Under the pieces are notes generated by a model. That model was given only the letters and a program-made list of their open reading frames with translations. It did not search any database and was not told the DNA's origin. The translations under genes were made by a program, and so were the position numbers. Positions 40,973 through 50,296 of a DNA stretch of 64,000 nucleotides are shown in pieces. The DNA is from Muricauda sp. MAR_2010_75 (GTDB lineage: Bacteria; Bacteroidota; Bacteroidia; Flavobacteriales; Flavobacteriaceae), in NCBI RefSeq assembly GCF_000745185.1, contig NZ_JQNJ01000001.1:3640501-3704500 (forward strand), read 5' to 3'. How positions within the stretch are numbered: the first letter of the stretch is position 1; every line of letters starts with the position of its first letter.

Positions 40973-41388
40973 TGGACTATTACATTTCAACCGATAAGGA
41001 TAAATTGGATATCCCAAAAATTCACGAACAGGTCAAAAGCACCTATTGGGGAGGTTATCGCACCTTGGGATTGACCACCACAACCATTGAGAGCTGTTTG
41101 TGTTTTGGATTATATACCCAAGAAGATGAGCAAATTGGTTTCGCCAGAGTCCTAACAGACAAGGTGGTTTTTGCCTATCTTATGGATGTCCTGATTTTTG
41201 AACCTTATAAAGGGAAAGGCCTGGGAAAACTATTAGTGAGACATATTTTGGAACACCCAGACATTAAAAACGTTTTCACCGTTGCGTTGAAAACCAAAGA
41301 TGCTCATGGATTATATGAGCCTTTAGGATTTTCAAGAGTTGGGGATTCCGAGATGTGGATGGCCATGGACAAAGCAAAATACGATTAA
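40972..41388 (+). CDS. GNAT N-acetyltransferase, second in the his operon
   Basis: 138 residues. Acetyl-CoA-binding motif [18 protein letters not shown] (about 79-96), preceded by [19 protein letters not shown] and followed by [11 protein letters not shown], standard for small GNATs. The one-base overlap with hisH (TGATG) and the 1-bp gap to hisA show full integration in the operon. It is not closely similar to the first GNAT (36007-36447). The acceptor is unknown. Confidence 0.87.
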   Translation: MDYYISTDKDKLDIPKIHEQVKSTYWGGYRTLGLTTTTIESCLCFGLYTQEDEQIGFARVLTDKVVFAYLMDVLIFEPYKGKGLGKLLVRHILEHPDIKNVFTVALKTKDAHGLYEPLGFSRVGDSEMWMAMDKAKYD

Positions 41389-41389
41389 C

Positions 41390-42169
41390 ATGAGATTGAT
41401 TCCTGCTATAGATATTATTGATGGAAAATGCGTTCGTCTTTCCAAAGGGGATTATGGCACAAAAAAGATTTATAACGAGAATCCTTTGGAAGTAGCTAAA
41501 GAGTTTGAGGCGCACGGTATTCAGTATTTGCATGTGGTGGACCTGGACGGAGCTAAGTCCAAGCACATCGTCAACCATAAGGTATTGGAGGCCATTGCAT
41601 CCCAGACCAGCTTAAAAATTGACTTTGGAGGGGGATTGAAATCCGATGAAGATCTATATATTGCCTTTGAGAGTGGTGCCCATCAGATTACCGGGGGTAG
41701 CATCGCGGTCAAGGACGAAGAAACGTTTTTGGGATGGTTGGAAACCTACGGTTCGGATAAAATCATTCTGGGAGCCGATGCGCAGAATGAGAAAGTGACC
41801 GTATCTGGATGGCAGGAGGAATCCAACCAAGAGTTGGTTCCCTTTATCCAATCCTACCAAAAGAAGGGGGTTAAATATGTGATATGCACCGACATTAGCA
41901 AAGATGGGATGTTGGAAGGGCCTTCGTTTGAACTTTATAAAAGAATCCTGTCCAAAACCATGAAGCACGAAACATTGGTTACGGGCAGTGGTGTAGAAGA
42001 TGTGGAGACCATTGGTATTAATTTGATAGCCAGTGGTGGCATTTCAACTTTTGATGAACTCCCCGAACTCGCCGAAATAGGCTGTGAGGGCACCATAATT
42101 GGCAAAGCCATTTATGAGAATCGAATCAGTTTAAAACAATTGGAACACTACATTGTTGAAAATGGATAA
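41390..42169 (+). CDS. hisA: Phosphoribosylformimino-5-aminoimidazole carboxamide ribotide isomerase
   Basis: 259 residues. TIM-barrel isomerase of step four. The N-terminal [20 protein letters not shown] has the catalytic aspartate; the second one is in [17 protein letters not shown]; phosphate-binding glycines lie in IDFGGGLKS and [14 protein letters not shown] loop around 190-215 ([20 protein letters not shown]) is longer than in proteobacterial HisA. Start ATG 41390, just after the GNAT stop. Confidence 0.95.
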   Translation: MRLIPAIDIIDGKCVRLSKGDYGTKKIYNENPLEVAKEFEAHGIQYLHVVDLDGAKSKHIVNHKVLEAIASQTSLKIDFGGGLKSDEDLYIAFESGAHQITGGSIAVKDEETFLGWLETYGSDKIILGADAQNEKVTVSGWQEESNQELVPFIQSYQKKGVKYVICTDISKDGMLEGPSFELYKRILSKTMKHETLVTGSGVEDVETIGINLIASGGISTFDELPELAEIGCEGTIIGKAIYENRISLKQLEHYIVENG

Positions 42170-42677
42170 AGAAAAACAGCTTCAGGAAGAAATCGTTTGG
42201 AATGCAGGGTATCGTATGAACGAAAGCCTGCGCATGATCAAAATCTGTTTGGACCGGCTTTCGGAAAAAGCGGTTTGGCAAAAACCGAACGAATCATCAA
42301 ACAGCATTGGGAATTTGATAGTACACCTTTGCGGAAACATTACCCAATATGGAATAGCTTCCATTCAGAACTTGGAAGATAACCGCAAACGTGACGAAGA
42401 GTTTTCTACAACTTCTGGATATTCCAAGGACGAATTGATTCAAAAACTGAGCGATACCATTGATGAAGCCAAAAGGGCTTTCTACGAGGCACCGTTAGAG
42501 GAATTACTTCGTAAAAGATCGGTCCAAGGATTCAATTTTTCAGGAGTGGCCAATATCATTCATGTTACCGAGCACTTGTCCTACCATACAGGACAAATTG
42601 CACTATGGACCAAGCTATTGAACAATCAAGATTTGGGTTTTTATGATGGCGTGGACCTCAATGTAAAGAACGAATAA
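42162..42677 (+). CDS. DinB-like protein within the his operon
   Basis: 171 residues of the DinB/YfiT four-helix fold. Metal-binding histidines: [12 protein letters not shown] (about 47-58), and [14 protein letters not shown] (about 134-147). ATG 42162 overlaps the hisA stop by 8 bp, so it is translated with hisA. It differs from the DinB protein at 14452-14967. Function unknown; the operon position suggests nothing firm. A cluster of REP-like hairpins begins right after its stop. Confidence 0.83.
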   Translation: MDKEKQLQEEIVWNAGYRMNESLRMIKICLDRLSEKAVWQKPNESSNSIGNLIVHLCGNITQYGIASIQNLEDNRKRDEEFSTTSGYSKDELIQKLSDTIDEAKRAFYEAPLEELLRKRSVQGFNFSGVANIIHVTEHLSYHTGQIALWTKLLNNQDLGFYDGVDLNVKNE

Positions 42678-42870
42678 CGTCATTCCGAACTTGTTTCGGA
42701 ATCTCATCATGAATAAATCAATGTTTAATGAGACCCTGAAACAAGTTCAGGGTGACGACAATTTAGTATGGATATTTAAAGTATAAAGTGTCATGCTGAA
42801 CTCGCTTCAGCATCACATACAAAGGATATAAATAATTTACGGAAACCCCTAAAACAAGTTCGGGGTGACG
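42678..42870. repeat. Cluster of four REP-like hairpins in alternating orientation
   Basis: Units at 42678-42707 (+), 42728-42757 (-), 42789-42818 (+) and 42841-42870 (-). Each has the scaffold CGTCA, a 4-7 bp stem, a core like GAACTTGTTTC, the other stem arm and TCTCAT. The stem bases differ between units but stay complementary (TTCC/GGAA, CCCT/AGGG, TGCT/AGCA). The alternation forms two inverted pairs, like BIMEs. It fills the whole 203-bp gap between the DinB-like gene and hisF. Confidence 0.75.
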
Positions 42871-42880
42871 AACAAAAACT

Positions 42881-43636
42881 ATGCTCACAAAACGAATTAT
42901 ACCTTGCCTGGACATCAAAGACGGAAGAACCGTAAAAGGGGTCAACTTTGTTGACCTTCGGGATGCCGGCGACCCAGTGGAACTCGCTGCCATTTATGCG
43001 AAAGAAGGTGCTGACGAACTGGTTTTTTTAGATATTTCTGCCACTGAAGAAAAACGGAAGACGCTTGCAGAGTTGGTCTATCATGTGGCCGAAACCATCA
43101 ATATTCCGTTTACGGTGGGTGGTGGAATTTCATCGGTGGAAGATGTGGACATCTTGCTGAAAAATGGAGCTGATAAAGTTTCCATCAATTCATCCGCGGT
43201 AAAACGTCCCGAACTCATTAATGAGTTGGTGGCTAAATTTGGCTCCCAATGTATTGTAGTCGCCATTGATGCCAAACAAGTGAATGGTAATTGGAAAGTC
43301 CATTTGGTGGGAGGCAAGGTTCCTACGGAGATTGACCTTTTTGAATGGGCTAAAGAGGTTGAAAAAAGAGGGGCGGGCGAAATTCTGTTCACCTCCATGG
43401 ACCATGATGGCACTAAAAACGGGTTTGCCAATGAGGCCTTGGCCACATTATCCGAGTTGGTAAACATTCCTGTAATCGCTTCAGGTGGTGCGGGAACCGT
43501 TTCACATTTTACGGATACCTTTACAAATGGAAAAGCAGATGCAGCTTTGGCAGCAAGCGTTTTCCACTTTAAAGAGATTGAAATAAAGGATTTAAAGAAC
43601 GAATTAAAAGGAAAAGGAATTCCTGTAAGAATTTAA
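42881..43636 (+). CDS. hisF: Imidazole glycerol phosphate synthase, cyclase subunit
   Basis: 251 residues. TIM-barrel cyclase partner of HisH, making imidazole glycerol phosphate and AICAR. Motifs: [19 protein letters not shown] (catalytic D11 region), the hinge [24 protein letters not shown] and [14 protein letters not shown] (second aspartate near 130), then [12 protein letters not shown]. Full length. It follows the REP cluster by 10 bp; one more hairpin lies between it and hisIE. Confidence 0.97.
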   Translation: MLTKRIIPCLDIKDGRTVKGVNFVDLRDAGDPVELAAIYAKEGADELVFLDISATEEKRKTLAELVYHVAETINIPFTVGGGISSVEDVDILLKNGADKVSINSSAVKRPELINELVAKFGSQCIVVAIDAKQVNGNWKVHLVGGKVPTEIDLFEWAKEVEKRGAGEILFTSMDHDGTKNGFANEALATLSELVNIPVIASGGAGTVSHFTDTFTNGKADAALAASVFHFKEIEIKDLKNELKGKGIPVRI

Positions 43637-43654
43637 TATGATGCCACACCAAGC

Positions 43655-43679
43655 TGTCATCCTGAGCGCAGTCGAAGGA
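43655..43679. repeat. REP-like hairpin in the hisF-hisIE gap
   Basis: TGTCA, stem TCCT / AGGA around GAGCGCAGTCGA. Same scaffold as 37731-37756 and related to the cluster at 42678-42870. Confidence 0.6.
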
Positions 43680-43714
43680 GCAGTCGAGATGTAGTGTATT
43701 CCAAGAATAAAAAA

Positions 43715-44311
43715 ATGAAAATAGACTTCAACAAAAACCCAGACGGACTGGTACCTGCCATCATACAAGATTCGCAGACCAAAAATGTTTTGATGCTGGG
43801 CTATATGAACCAAGAAGCCTTGGAGGAGACTCAGAAAACCAAAAAAGTCACCTTTTACAGTCGTACCAAGCAACGGCTGTGGACCAAAGGAGAAGAAAGT
43901 GGCAACTTTCTAAACTTGGTTGATATCAAATCGGATTGTGATAGTGATACACTTTTAGTTACTGTAAATCCGGTTGGACCAACTTGCCACAAAGGCACCG
44001 ACACCTGCTGGGCTGAGGAAAATGTTCAAGAATATGGTTTTCTATCCGCTTTGGAAGAAATTATCACTTCCCGAAAAAATGACCCCGAAAATCCAGATAG
44101 TTATGTCGCTTCATTGTTCCGAAAAGGCATCAATAAAATTGCCCAAAAAGTGGGCGAGGAAGCTGTGGAGACCGTGATTGAGGCCAAAGATGATAACGAG
44201 GAACTATTCTTAAATGAAAGTGCAGACCTTTTATTCCACTATTTGATTTTGTTGCAGGCCAAGGGCTATAAATTGCATGATATTGCCCAAGTACTTCAAA
44301 AACGCCATTGA
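43715..44311 (+). CDS. hisIE: Bifunctional phosphoribosyl-AMP cyclohydrolase / phosphoribosyl-ATP pyrophosphatase
   Basis: 198 residues. The HisI part (about 1-108) contains MNQEALEETQKTKKVTFYSR, the zinc-binding SDCDSDTLLV and VGPTCHKGTDTCW. The HisE part (about 113-198) has SYVASLFRKGINKIAQKVGE and EEAVETVIEAKD, the MazG-like metal site. It catalyses steps two and three. ATG 43715 is preferred to an in-frame GTG at 43694, which lies next to the hairpin. It is the last gene of the operon. Confidence 0.96.
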   Translation: MKIDFNKNPDGLVPAIIQDSQTKNVLMLGYMNQEALEETQKTKKVTFYSRTKQRLWTKGEESGNFLNLVDIKSDCDSDTLLVTVNPVGPTCHKGTDTCWAEENVQEYGFLSALEEIITSRKNDPENPDSYVASLFRKGINKIAQKVGEEAVETVIEAKDDNEELFLNESADLLFHYLILLQAKGYKLHDIAQVLQKRH

Positions 44312-44374
44312 ACAAGAGCGTTAAGTTTTTTTTAAAGGCCTAGTCGTTACACGGAAATACCGTAATTTTATGTA

Positions 44375-45538
44375 ATGGCTATGAACACAAGAAAAGGGTT
44401 TCGTTTTACTACTTACGAAGCCCCAGACCAGACCCCGTTTGAAAAACTCTTTGAGATTTTTCAAGAACTCATTACACATACTTCTGGCGATGTTGAGGAA
44501 GCTTTGGATTGGCTCCGTGAGTTGGACAAGGAATATGAACTCACTGATGAGGACTACACCATCGATGATTTTATAGAAGACCTTAAAGCAAAAGGATTCA
44601 TCCGCGAGGAATTTGACATGGATGACCGCGAAGGGGGTGAAGGTGAAGAGGGCGAAGAAGGCGGCGGACCAGGAAATCTCTCCATTACGGCTAAACTGGA
44701 ACGTGTGCTCCGGCAACGTGCTTTGGACCAAATCTTTGGAAAGCTCAAACGAAGCGGTGCCGGAAATCACCGTACTGGAAAGTCGGGCAGGGGAGATGAG
44801 CATACCGGTGATTTTAGGGAATACCGTTTTGGAGATTCCTTGGAAAGTATTTCCATGACCGAAAGTTTACGAAATGCACAGGTCAATCATGGTTTGGACA
44901 GTTTTTCCTTGAATGAGGACGATTTGGTGGTGGAAGATACCCATTACAAGGCCCAAATGAGTACCGTGTTGATGATCGATATCAGCCACAGCATGATTTT
45001 GTACGGTGAAGACCGAATCACCCCAGCCAAAAAAGTGGCTATGGCGCTCGCAGAATTGATTACTACGCGATATCCCAAAGACACTTTGGAAATTTTGGTA
45101 TTTGGAAACGATGCTTGGCCCATTCCCATTAAGGATTTGCCCTATTTGAAAGTCGGGCCATACCACACCAATACCGTAGCCGGATTGCAATTGGCCATGG
45201 ATATGCTTCGTAGAAAACGGAATACCAATAAACAAATATTCATGATTACGGATGGAAAGCCGTCGTGTTTGCGTTTGCCCAACGGTGATTATTACAAGAA
45301 CAGTGTTGGTTTAGATGAGTACATCGTGGAAAAATGCTACGCGATGGCCCAGCAGGCTCGGAAACTTCATATTCCCATTACCACCTTTATGATTGCCCAA
45401 GATCCCTATTTAATGCAATTTGTGCGTGAATTTACCCAAGCCAACAAAGGCAAAGCCTTTTATACGGGACTTAAAGGATTAGGGGAGATGATTTTTGAAG
45501 ATTACGAACAGAACAGAAAACGAAGAATTAAAGGATAA
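44375..45538 (+). CDS. VWA-domain protein paired with a MoxR-type AAA ATPase
   Basis: 387 residues. A charged, acidic N-terminal part (a glycine/glutamate-rich stretch near 85-100) leads to a C-terminal VWA domain whose metal site is STVLMIDISHSMILYGEDR (DISHS fits DxSxS). IFMITDGKPSCLRLPNGDY carries the later MIDAS aspartate. This resembles the D-subunit side of chelatase-like AAA/VWA pairs that remodel or insert metal into targets. The AAA gene follows after 8 bp. Confidence 0.85.
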   Translation: MAMNTRKGFRFTTYEAPDQTPFEKLFEIFQELITHTSGDVEEALDWLRELDKEYELTDEDYTIDDFIEDLKAKGFIREEFDMDDREGGEGEEGEEGGGPGNLSITAKLERVLRQRALDQIFGKLKRSGAGNHRTGKSGRGDEHTGDFREYRFGDSLESISMTESLRNAQVNHGLDSFSLNEDDLVVEDTHYKAQMSTVLMIDISHSMILYGEDRITPAKKVAMALAELITTRYPKDTLEILVFGNDAWPIPIKDLPYLKVGPYHTNTVAGLQLAMDMLRRKRNTNKQIFMITDGKPSCLRLPNGDYYKNSVGLDEYIVEKCYAMAQQARKLHIPITTFMIAQDPYLMQFVREFTQANKGKAFYTGLKGLGEMIFEDYEQNRKRRIKG

Positions 45539-45546
45539 ACTAGTAT

Positions 45547-47016
45547 ATGAAATTGGATCATACCAAAATCAAAACTTTAGGAGACTTAAAATCGGCAGGG
45601 TACCAAAGTAAGAGCATCAAAGATGAGCTACGTGAAAATCTCCTGAACAAAATTTCAAAAGGAGAAGAAGTATTTGAAGGCGTTTGGGGTTATGAAAACT
45701 CTGTAATTCCCGAATTGGAACGCGCGATTCTTTCCCGACACAATATCAATCTTCTTGGCCTTCGAGGACAAGCCAAGACCCGTTTGGCTAGATTAATGGT
45801 GCAGCTTTTGGACGAATGGATGCCCATTATTGAAGGTTCCGAAGTGCATGATGACCCACTCAAACCAATTTCTCGATATGCCACGGAGCTAATCAAGGAG
45901 AAAGGCGATAAAACGCCCATAGGCTGGATTCACAGAAACGAACGGTTTTACGAAAAACTGGCTACGCCAGATGTTACCGTAGCCGATTTGATTGGTGATG
46001 TGGACCCCATTAAGGCCGCAAACCTAAAACTTTCGTATGCGGATGACCGTGTAATCCATTTTGGGATGATTCCCAGGGCCAACCGCTGTATTTTTGTGAT
46101 CAATGAGTTACCCGACCTTCAAGCGAGGATACAAGTGGCGTTGTTCAACATCCTTCAGGAAGGGGATATTCAGATTCGTGGGTTTAAATTGCGGTTGCCG
46201 TTGGACCTTCAATTTGTATTTACGGCGAATCCAGAGGATTATACAAATCGAGGAAGTATTGTAACCCCGTTGAAAGATAGGATTGGCTCCCAAATTTTGA
46301 CCCACTATCCAGAAAGTATCGAAATCGCCAAGAAAATCACCAAGCAAGAGGCCCAACTGGACCAAAGACAATCGGACAACATTTATGTGCCCGAAGTGGC
46401 AATGGATGTTTTGGAGCAAATAAGCTTTGAGGCCCGGAATAGCGAATATGTTGATGCCAAGAGTGGGGTTAGCGCCCGAATGAGCATTACCGCTTTTGAG
46501 AATCTGCTGAGTACCGCTGAACGCCGTGCTGTTCATTCCGGTGATACAAAAACTTCCGTTCGATTAAGTGATTTTATGGGTGTAATTCCTTCCATCACCG
46601 GAAAAATTGAATTGGTGTATGAAGGCGAGCAAGAAGGTGCCGGTTTTGTTGCCGAAACCTTGATTGAGGATGCCATAAAATCCCTTTTTCCCAGTTATTT
46701 CCCCAAAATAGACAAACTTCAGCGCAAAGAAGCAGAAACCGAATACGACGAATTGGTGAACTGGTTTTTTGATGGCGAAGGATTTGACCTACTGGATGAT
46801 GATTCCGATGACGACTACAAAACCAAACTGGATTCGGTAGGACCACTCAATAATCTTTTAAAGGAATATCAACCCTCTATTTCCAAAGAAGATAGCTATT
46901 TTATGAAAGAACTATTGCTCTGGGGATTGGTAGCCCATAAAAAGCTGAGCAAACACCGTTTTACCAAAGGGATTCAGTTTAAGGATTTATACGGAAGTTA
47001 TATCAGAGGACTCTAA
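45547..47016 (+). CDS. MoxR/magnesium-chelatase-like AAA ATPase
   Basis: 489 residues. The AAA module spans about 55-300: LLGLRGQAKTRLARLMVQLL takes the Walker A position (RGQAKTR, an atypical P-loop in place of GxxxxGKT), IFVINELPDLQARIQVALFN is the Walker B region, and FTANPEDYTNRGSIVTPLKD holds the sensor 1 and arginine finger. It resembles BchI/ChlI more than RavA, and in flavobacteria is often called magnesium chelatase. It must work with the VWA protein upstream. The target is unknown. Confidence 0.85.
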   Translation: MKLDHTKIKTLGDLKSAGYQSKSIKDELRENLLNKISKGEEVFEGVWGYENSVIPELERAILSRHNINLLGLRGQAKTRLARLMVQLLDEWMPIIEGSEVHDDPLKPISRYATELIKEKGDKTPIGWIHRNERFYEKLATPDVTVADLIGDVDPIKAANLKLSYADDRVIHFGMIPRANRCIFVINELPDLQARIQVALFNILQEGDIQIRGFKLRLPLDLQFVFTANPEDYTNRGSIVTPLKDRIGSQILTHYPESIEIAKKITKQEAQLDQRQSDNIYVPEVAMDVLEQISFEARNSEYVDAKSGVSARMSITAFENLLSTAERRAVHSGDTKTSVRLSDFMGVIPSITGKIELVYEGEQEGAGFVAETLIEDAIKSLFPSYFPKIDKLQRKEAETEYDELVNWFFDGEGFDLLDDDSDDDYKTKLDSVGPLNNLLKEYQPSISKEDSYFMKELLLWGLVAHKKLSKHRFTKGIQFKDLYGSYIRGL

Positions 47017-47028
47017 ACCTTGACAAAA

Positions 47029-47511
47029 CTATTGCCAGATATTTAGATTGTCGTTGTAGTTCTCAAAATTGTACACCCCAATATATCGTTTCCTGAGCCA
47101 AAACGTATAAAGCGACAATATGGGCAATATGCTGTAAAGAACAAGCGTAAGAGTGGCCATAGGTTTAAAGGAAGTAGGAATGATATGTTCACCGTATGCT
47201 TCAACGGAGTTGAGAACCATTACGCTATCATAGATTTTAAAAAAATATACAATAATGATGGCGTATAGCACATATTCAATATTCCGCATTTTAGGGTCTG
47301 GAAGCTCATCTTCCGAAATTTTGAACCATATCACGTACAGATAAAGAAAATGTACCGAGCTAAGTATGGGGAATATGTAATTGTCTGGTTTTGTAAAATA
47401 GAATTGATTGGTATAAACACCATAAAAATTCAAAACAATCAAAATCAACAAAACTGCTAAACTAGCCAGAATGTTCCTTTTCCAAGTGATTATTTTTGAA
47501 AGTGTATTCAT
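47029..47511 (-). CDS. Four-helix membrane protein of unknown function
   Basis: 160 residues from ATG 47511 (product MNTLSKIITWKRNILASLAV); a longer frame to 47637 lacks a good reason and was not used. Predicted helices near 13-30, 45-63, 80-100 and 116-140. The C-terminus is polar (YNFENYNDNLNIWQ). No family recognised. It is convergent with the AAA gene, 12 bp apart. Confidence 0.6.
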   Translation of the reverse strand: MNTLSKIITWKRNILASLAVLLILIVLNFYGVYTNQFYFTKPDNYIFPILSSVHFLYLYVIWFKISEDELPDPKMRNIEYVLYAIIIVYFFKIYDSVMVLNSVEAYGEHIIPTSFKPMATLTLVLYSILPILSLYTFWLRKRYIGVYNFENYNDNLNIWQ

Positions 47512-47751
47512 ATCAAAATAAGGATTTGGGACTTTATTTTGATGTAAAGAAAGGGTTTTTAGGTCGTATTGTTTTAAACAAATCGATGAACCGAGGACAA
47601 TGTTGGATAACCCGAAAAAACCGATGTGAAAACACAATTTTCAGTGATGTGTGCAATAACTTTCCTTACTCGTAAATCCAACCGCCTGATTCATAAGATC
47701 ATAAAATCTATGTATCCATATTTTTTGTATTTTGGATAAAACACGGGTTGC

Positions 47752-48627
47752 ATGCAAAACTGGCTCTACATCGTATTGGCTGTTATCGGGCTCTATCTTT
47801 TGATCAGTGTGTTGCTCTATTTTCTTCAGGATTATTTTTTGTTCAAACCTGAAAAGCTTCCAAAGGATTTTCAATTTTACTATGACAACCAAGAAATTGA
47901 GGAATATAATGTGGAAACCCGGGATGGCGCCACAATCAATGGGCTGCGGTTCAGGTCACCGAACCCAAAGGGTGTAGTCTTTTACCTCAAGGGAAACTCA
48001 AAGAGCATAAAAGGTTGGGGCAAATTTGCCGTCGACTTTACGCGGCATGGGTATGATGTAATCATGGTAGACTATCGAGGCTTCGGGAAAAGCACTGGAA
48101 GAAGGACCCAAAAAGCCGTGAAACGCGATATGCAGGTCATCTATAACAAAATAAAGGAAAAGGTGGATGAAAAATACATTATTCTGTACGGGCGTTCCAT
48201 GGGTTCTGGATTTGCCGCCAAGTTGGCCTCCATGAACGACCCCAGAATGCTTATTTTGGACGCGCCTTACTATAGCCTGAGCAAGGTGGCAAAAAAGTTC
48301 ATTCCCTTTATGCCCTTGTCCATATTGATAAAATTTCCCATGCCCACCTATAAATGGTTGAAATATGTGAATTGCCCCATTCATATCATTCATGGTACCA
48401 ATGACCGATTGATTCCATACAAAACCAGCGTGAAGCTTTCCAAGATAAAACCCGAACTCACCAAATTGTATACAGTAATAGGTGGTGGACATAAGGACTT
48501 GAACAATTTTGAATCCTATCATAGCATGTTGGAGGAAATTATAACGAGCCGTCCTAAGAAAACAAATTTGGAAGGTTCCAGTATCAACGTAACGCATTCC
48601 TCAAAACGTGTCAAAAGCAACCCTTAA
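47752..48627 (+). CDS. Alpha/beta hydrolase (Bem46/ABHD13-like), copy 1
   Basis: 291 residues. An N-terminal membrane anchor (about 5-25: YIVLAVIGLYLLISVLLYFL) precedes an alpha/beta-hydrolase domain. The oxyanion region is FYLKGNSKSIKGWG, the nucleophile serine is in LYGRSMGSGFAAKLAS, the acid in IHGTNDRLIP and the histidine in VIGGGHKDLNNF. The substrate is not evident; relatives are esterases, thioesterases or depalmitoylases. It overlaps the next paralogue by 20 bp. Confidence 0.85.
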   Translation: MQNWLYIVLAVIGLYLLISVLLYFLQDYFLFKPEKLPKDFQFYYDNQEIEEYNVETRDGATINGLRFRSPNPKGVVFYLKGNSKSIKGWGKFAVDFTRHGYDVIMVDYRGFGKSTGRRTQKAVKRDMQVIYNKIKEKVDEKYIILYGRSMGSGFAAKLASMNDPRMLILDAPYYSLSKVAKKFIPFMPLSILIKFPMPTYKWLKYVNCPIHIIHGTNDRLIPYKTSVKLSKIKPELTKLYTVIGGGHKDLNNFESYHSMLEEIITSRPKKTNLEGSSINVTHSSKRVKSNP

Positions 48628-49411
48628 ACGAATAAGCCTTTACGGGCTCGCTCTTTTATTCTTGATTTTAGCCATGCTTTATTTTCTTCAGGAAAAACTT
48701 ATTTTTTTGCCCACCAAACTGCCAGAGGACCATGTGTATACTTTTAATGCTGAATTTGAGGAGTTGTTTCTAAGTGCACCGGATGGAGCACGGCTGAATG
48801 CCCTGAAATTTTATGCGGAGAATCCAAAGGGGTTGATTTTATACTTTCATGGAAACGCTGGGGATCTATCCAGATGGGGAAGGATTGTTGTTCCTTTTAC
48901 AGATTTGGGTTACGATGTCCTCATAATGGATTATCGTACCTATGGAAAAAGTACGGGAAAACTCAGTGAAAAAGCACTCTATGCTGATGCACAACTGTTT
49001 TATGACCGTGCCCTCGAAAAATATGCAGCTCAAGACATCATTATTTATGGCCGTTCATTGGGAGCTAGTATAGCCACCCATTTGGCTTCCAACAACAATC
49101 CCAAAAAGTTGATTTTGGAAACTCCGTTCTACAGTTTGCAGGAAACGGCTCAGGAGCGTTTTCCTTTTTTACCCACCAAGCAACTCCTAAAATATAAAAT
49201 GCCTTCCTTCAAATTTATACAAAAGGTAAGTAGACCTATCCGCATTTTTCACGGTACTAAGGACAATGTGGTTTCCTACGAATCTGGTAAAAAGCTCTTT
49301 GAATCCATTCTCCATGACCATAAAAAAATGTATACTATAGAAGATGGCGGGCACAACAACCTTAGTGATTTTGAGACCTATTGGGAGGGAATCAGGAAAG
49401 AGCTAAGATAA
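48608..49411 (+). CDS. Alpha/beta hydrolase (Bem46/ABHD13-like), copy 2
   Basis: 267 residues from a GTG start (MSKATLKRISLYG) inside the previous gene. Same layout as copy 1: N-terminal anchor, LYFHGNAGDLSRWG, nucleophile in IYGRSLGASIATHLAS, acid in FHGTKDNVVS, histidine in IEDGGHNNLSDF. The pair arose by tandem duplication (compare YFLQDYFLFKPEKLPKDF with YFLQEKLIFLPTKLPEDH). It keeps the full triad. It converges on cysM with no gap. Confidence 0.85.
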   Translation: MSKATLKRISLYGLALLFLILAMLYFLQEKLIFLPTKLPEDHVYTFNAEFEELFLSAPDGARLNALKFYAENPKGLILYFHGNAGDLSRWGRIVVPFTDLGYDVLIMDYRTYGKSTGKLSEKALYADAQLFYDRALEKYAAQDIIIYGRSLGASIATHLASNNNPKKLILETPFYSLQETAQERFPFLPTKQLLKYKMPSFKFIQKVSRPIRIFHGTKDNVVSYESGKKLFESILHDHKKMYTIEDGGHNNLSDFETYWEGIRKELR

Positions 49412-50296
49412 CTAATCGAATAAATCCGAGGACAAGTATCTATCTCCCCGATCGCAAACAATGGAAACAATGGTTCCGCTTTCCAAGGTTTCGGCAAGTC
49501 GTAGTGCAACTGTGGCAGCACCACCGCTACTCATCCCCGCAAAAATACCCTCTTCCTTGGCCAATTTTTTGGCCATGTTGACAGCATCTTCCTCACTGAC
49601 CTCCATAATACGGTCCACTTTGTTCCGATCAAAAATCTTGGGTAAATATTCTTCTGGCCATTTCCGAATGCCTGGAATACGGGATTCGTCCGTAGGCTGA
49701 ACCCCAACAATCTGAACGGACGGGTCTAGCTCTTTCAAATAGGTTGATGTTCCCATAATAGTTCCTGTGGTACCCATACTGGAGACAAAATGGGTAATTT
49801 CCCCTTGCGTATCTCTCCATATTTCCGGCCCCGTAGTTTTATAGTGGGCCTGCCAATTGTCGTTATTGGCAAATTGATTTAGCATAATATAGCCCTCATC
49901 TGTTACTTTGGCCTCGGCATAATCCCGAGCACCTTCAATGCCTACATCAGAAGGAGTCAAAGTTACTTTGGCGCCGTAAGCGCGCATGGTTTGCACTCTT
50001 TCCTTAGTTGAATTTTCGGGCATAACCAATTCTATATCCAAACCATAAAGCCCTGCAATCATAGCCAAGGCGATGCCAGTGTTGCCACTGGTGGCTTCTA
50101 TCAGTTTCGAATCTTTGGTAAAATCACCACGTTCCAGACCGCTTTTGATCATGTTATAAGCGGGTCGGTCTTTAACGCTCCCTCCGGGATTGTTACCTTC
50201 CAGCTTAAAGAACAATTTTACATTGGGATTGGTATTTAAAACTCTGGATTCCACCATAGGGGTGTTACCAATAAGGTCGAGAATGCTTTTAGACAT
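49412..50296 (-). CDS. cysM: Cysteine synthase B
   Basis: 294 residues. PLP-dependent sulfhydrylase making cysteine from O-acetylserine and sulfide or thiosulfate. [10 protein letters not shown] opens it; the PLP lysine is in [15 protein letters not shown] (about K43); [20 protein letters not shown] and [13 protein letters not shown] bind the cofactor phosphate. Shorter C-terminus and spacing fit CysM over CysK. ATG 50296 ([10 protein letters not shown]) overlaps the end of cysE by 8 bp, so the two are coupled. Confidence 0.93.
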   Translation of the reverse strand: MSKSILDLIGNTPMVESRVLNTNPNVKLFFKLEGNNPGGSVKDRPAYNMIKSGLERGDFTKDSKLIEATSGNTGIALAMIAGLYGLDIELVMPENSTKERVQTMRAYGAKVTLTPSDVGIEGARDYAEAKVTDEGYIMLNQFANNDNWQAHYKTTGPEIWRDTQGEITHFVSSMGTTGTIMGTSTYLKELDPSVQIVGVQPTDESRIPGIRKWPEEYLPKIFDRNKVDRIMEVSEEDAVNMAKKLAKEEGIFAGMSSGGAATVALRLAETLESGTIVSIVCDRGDRYLSSDLFD

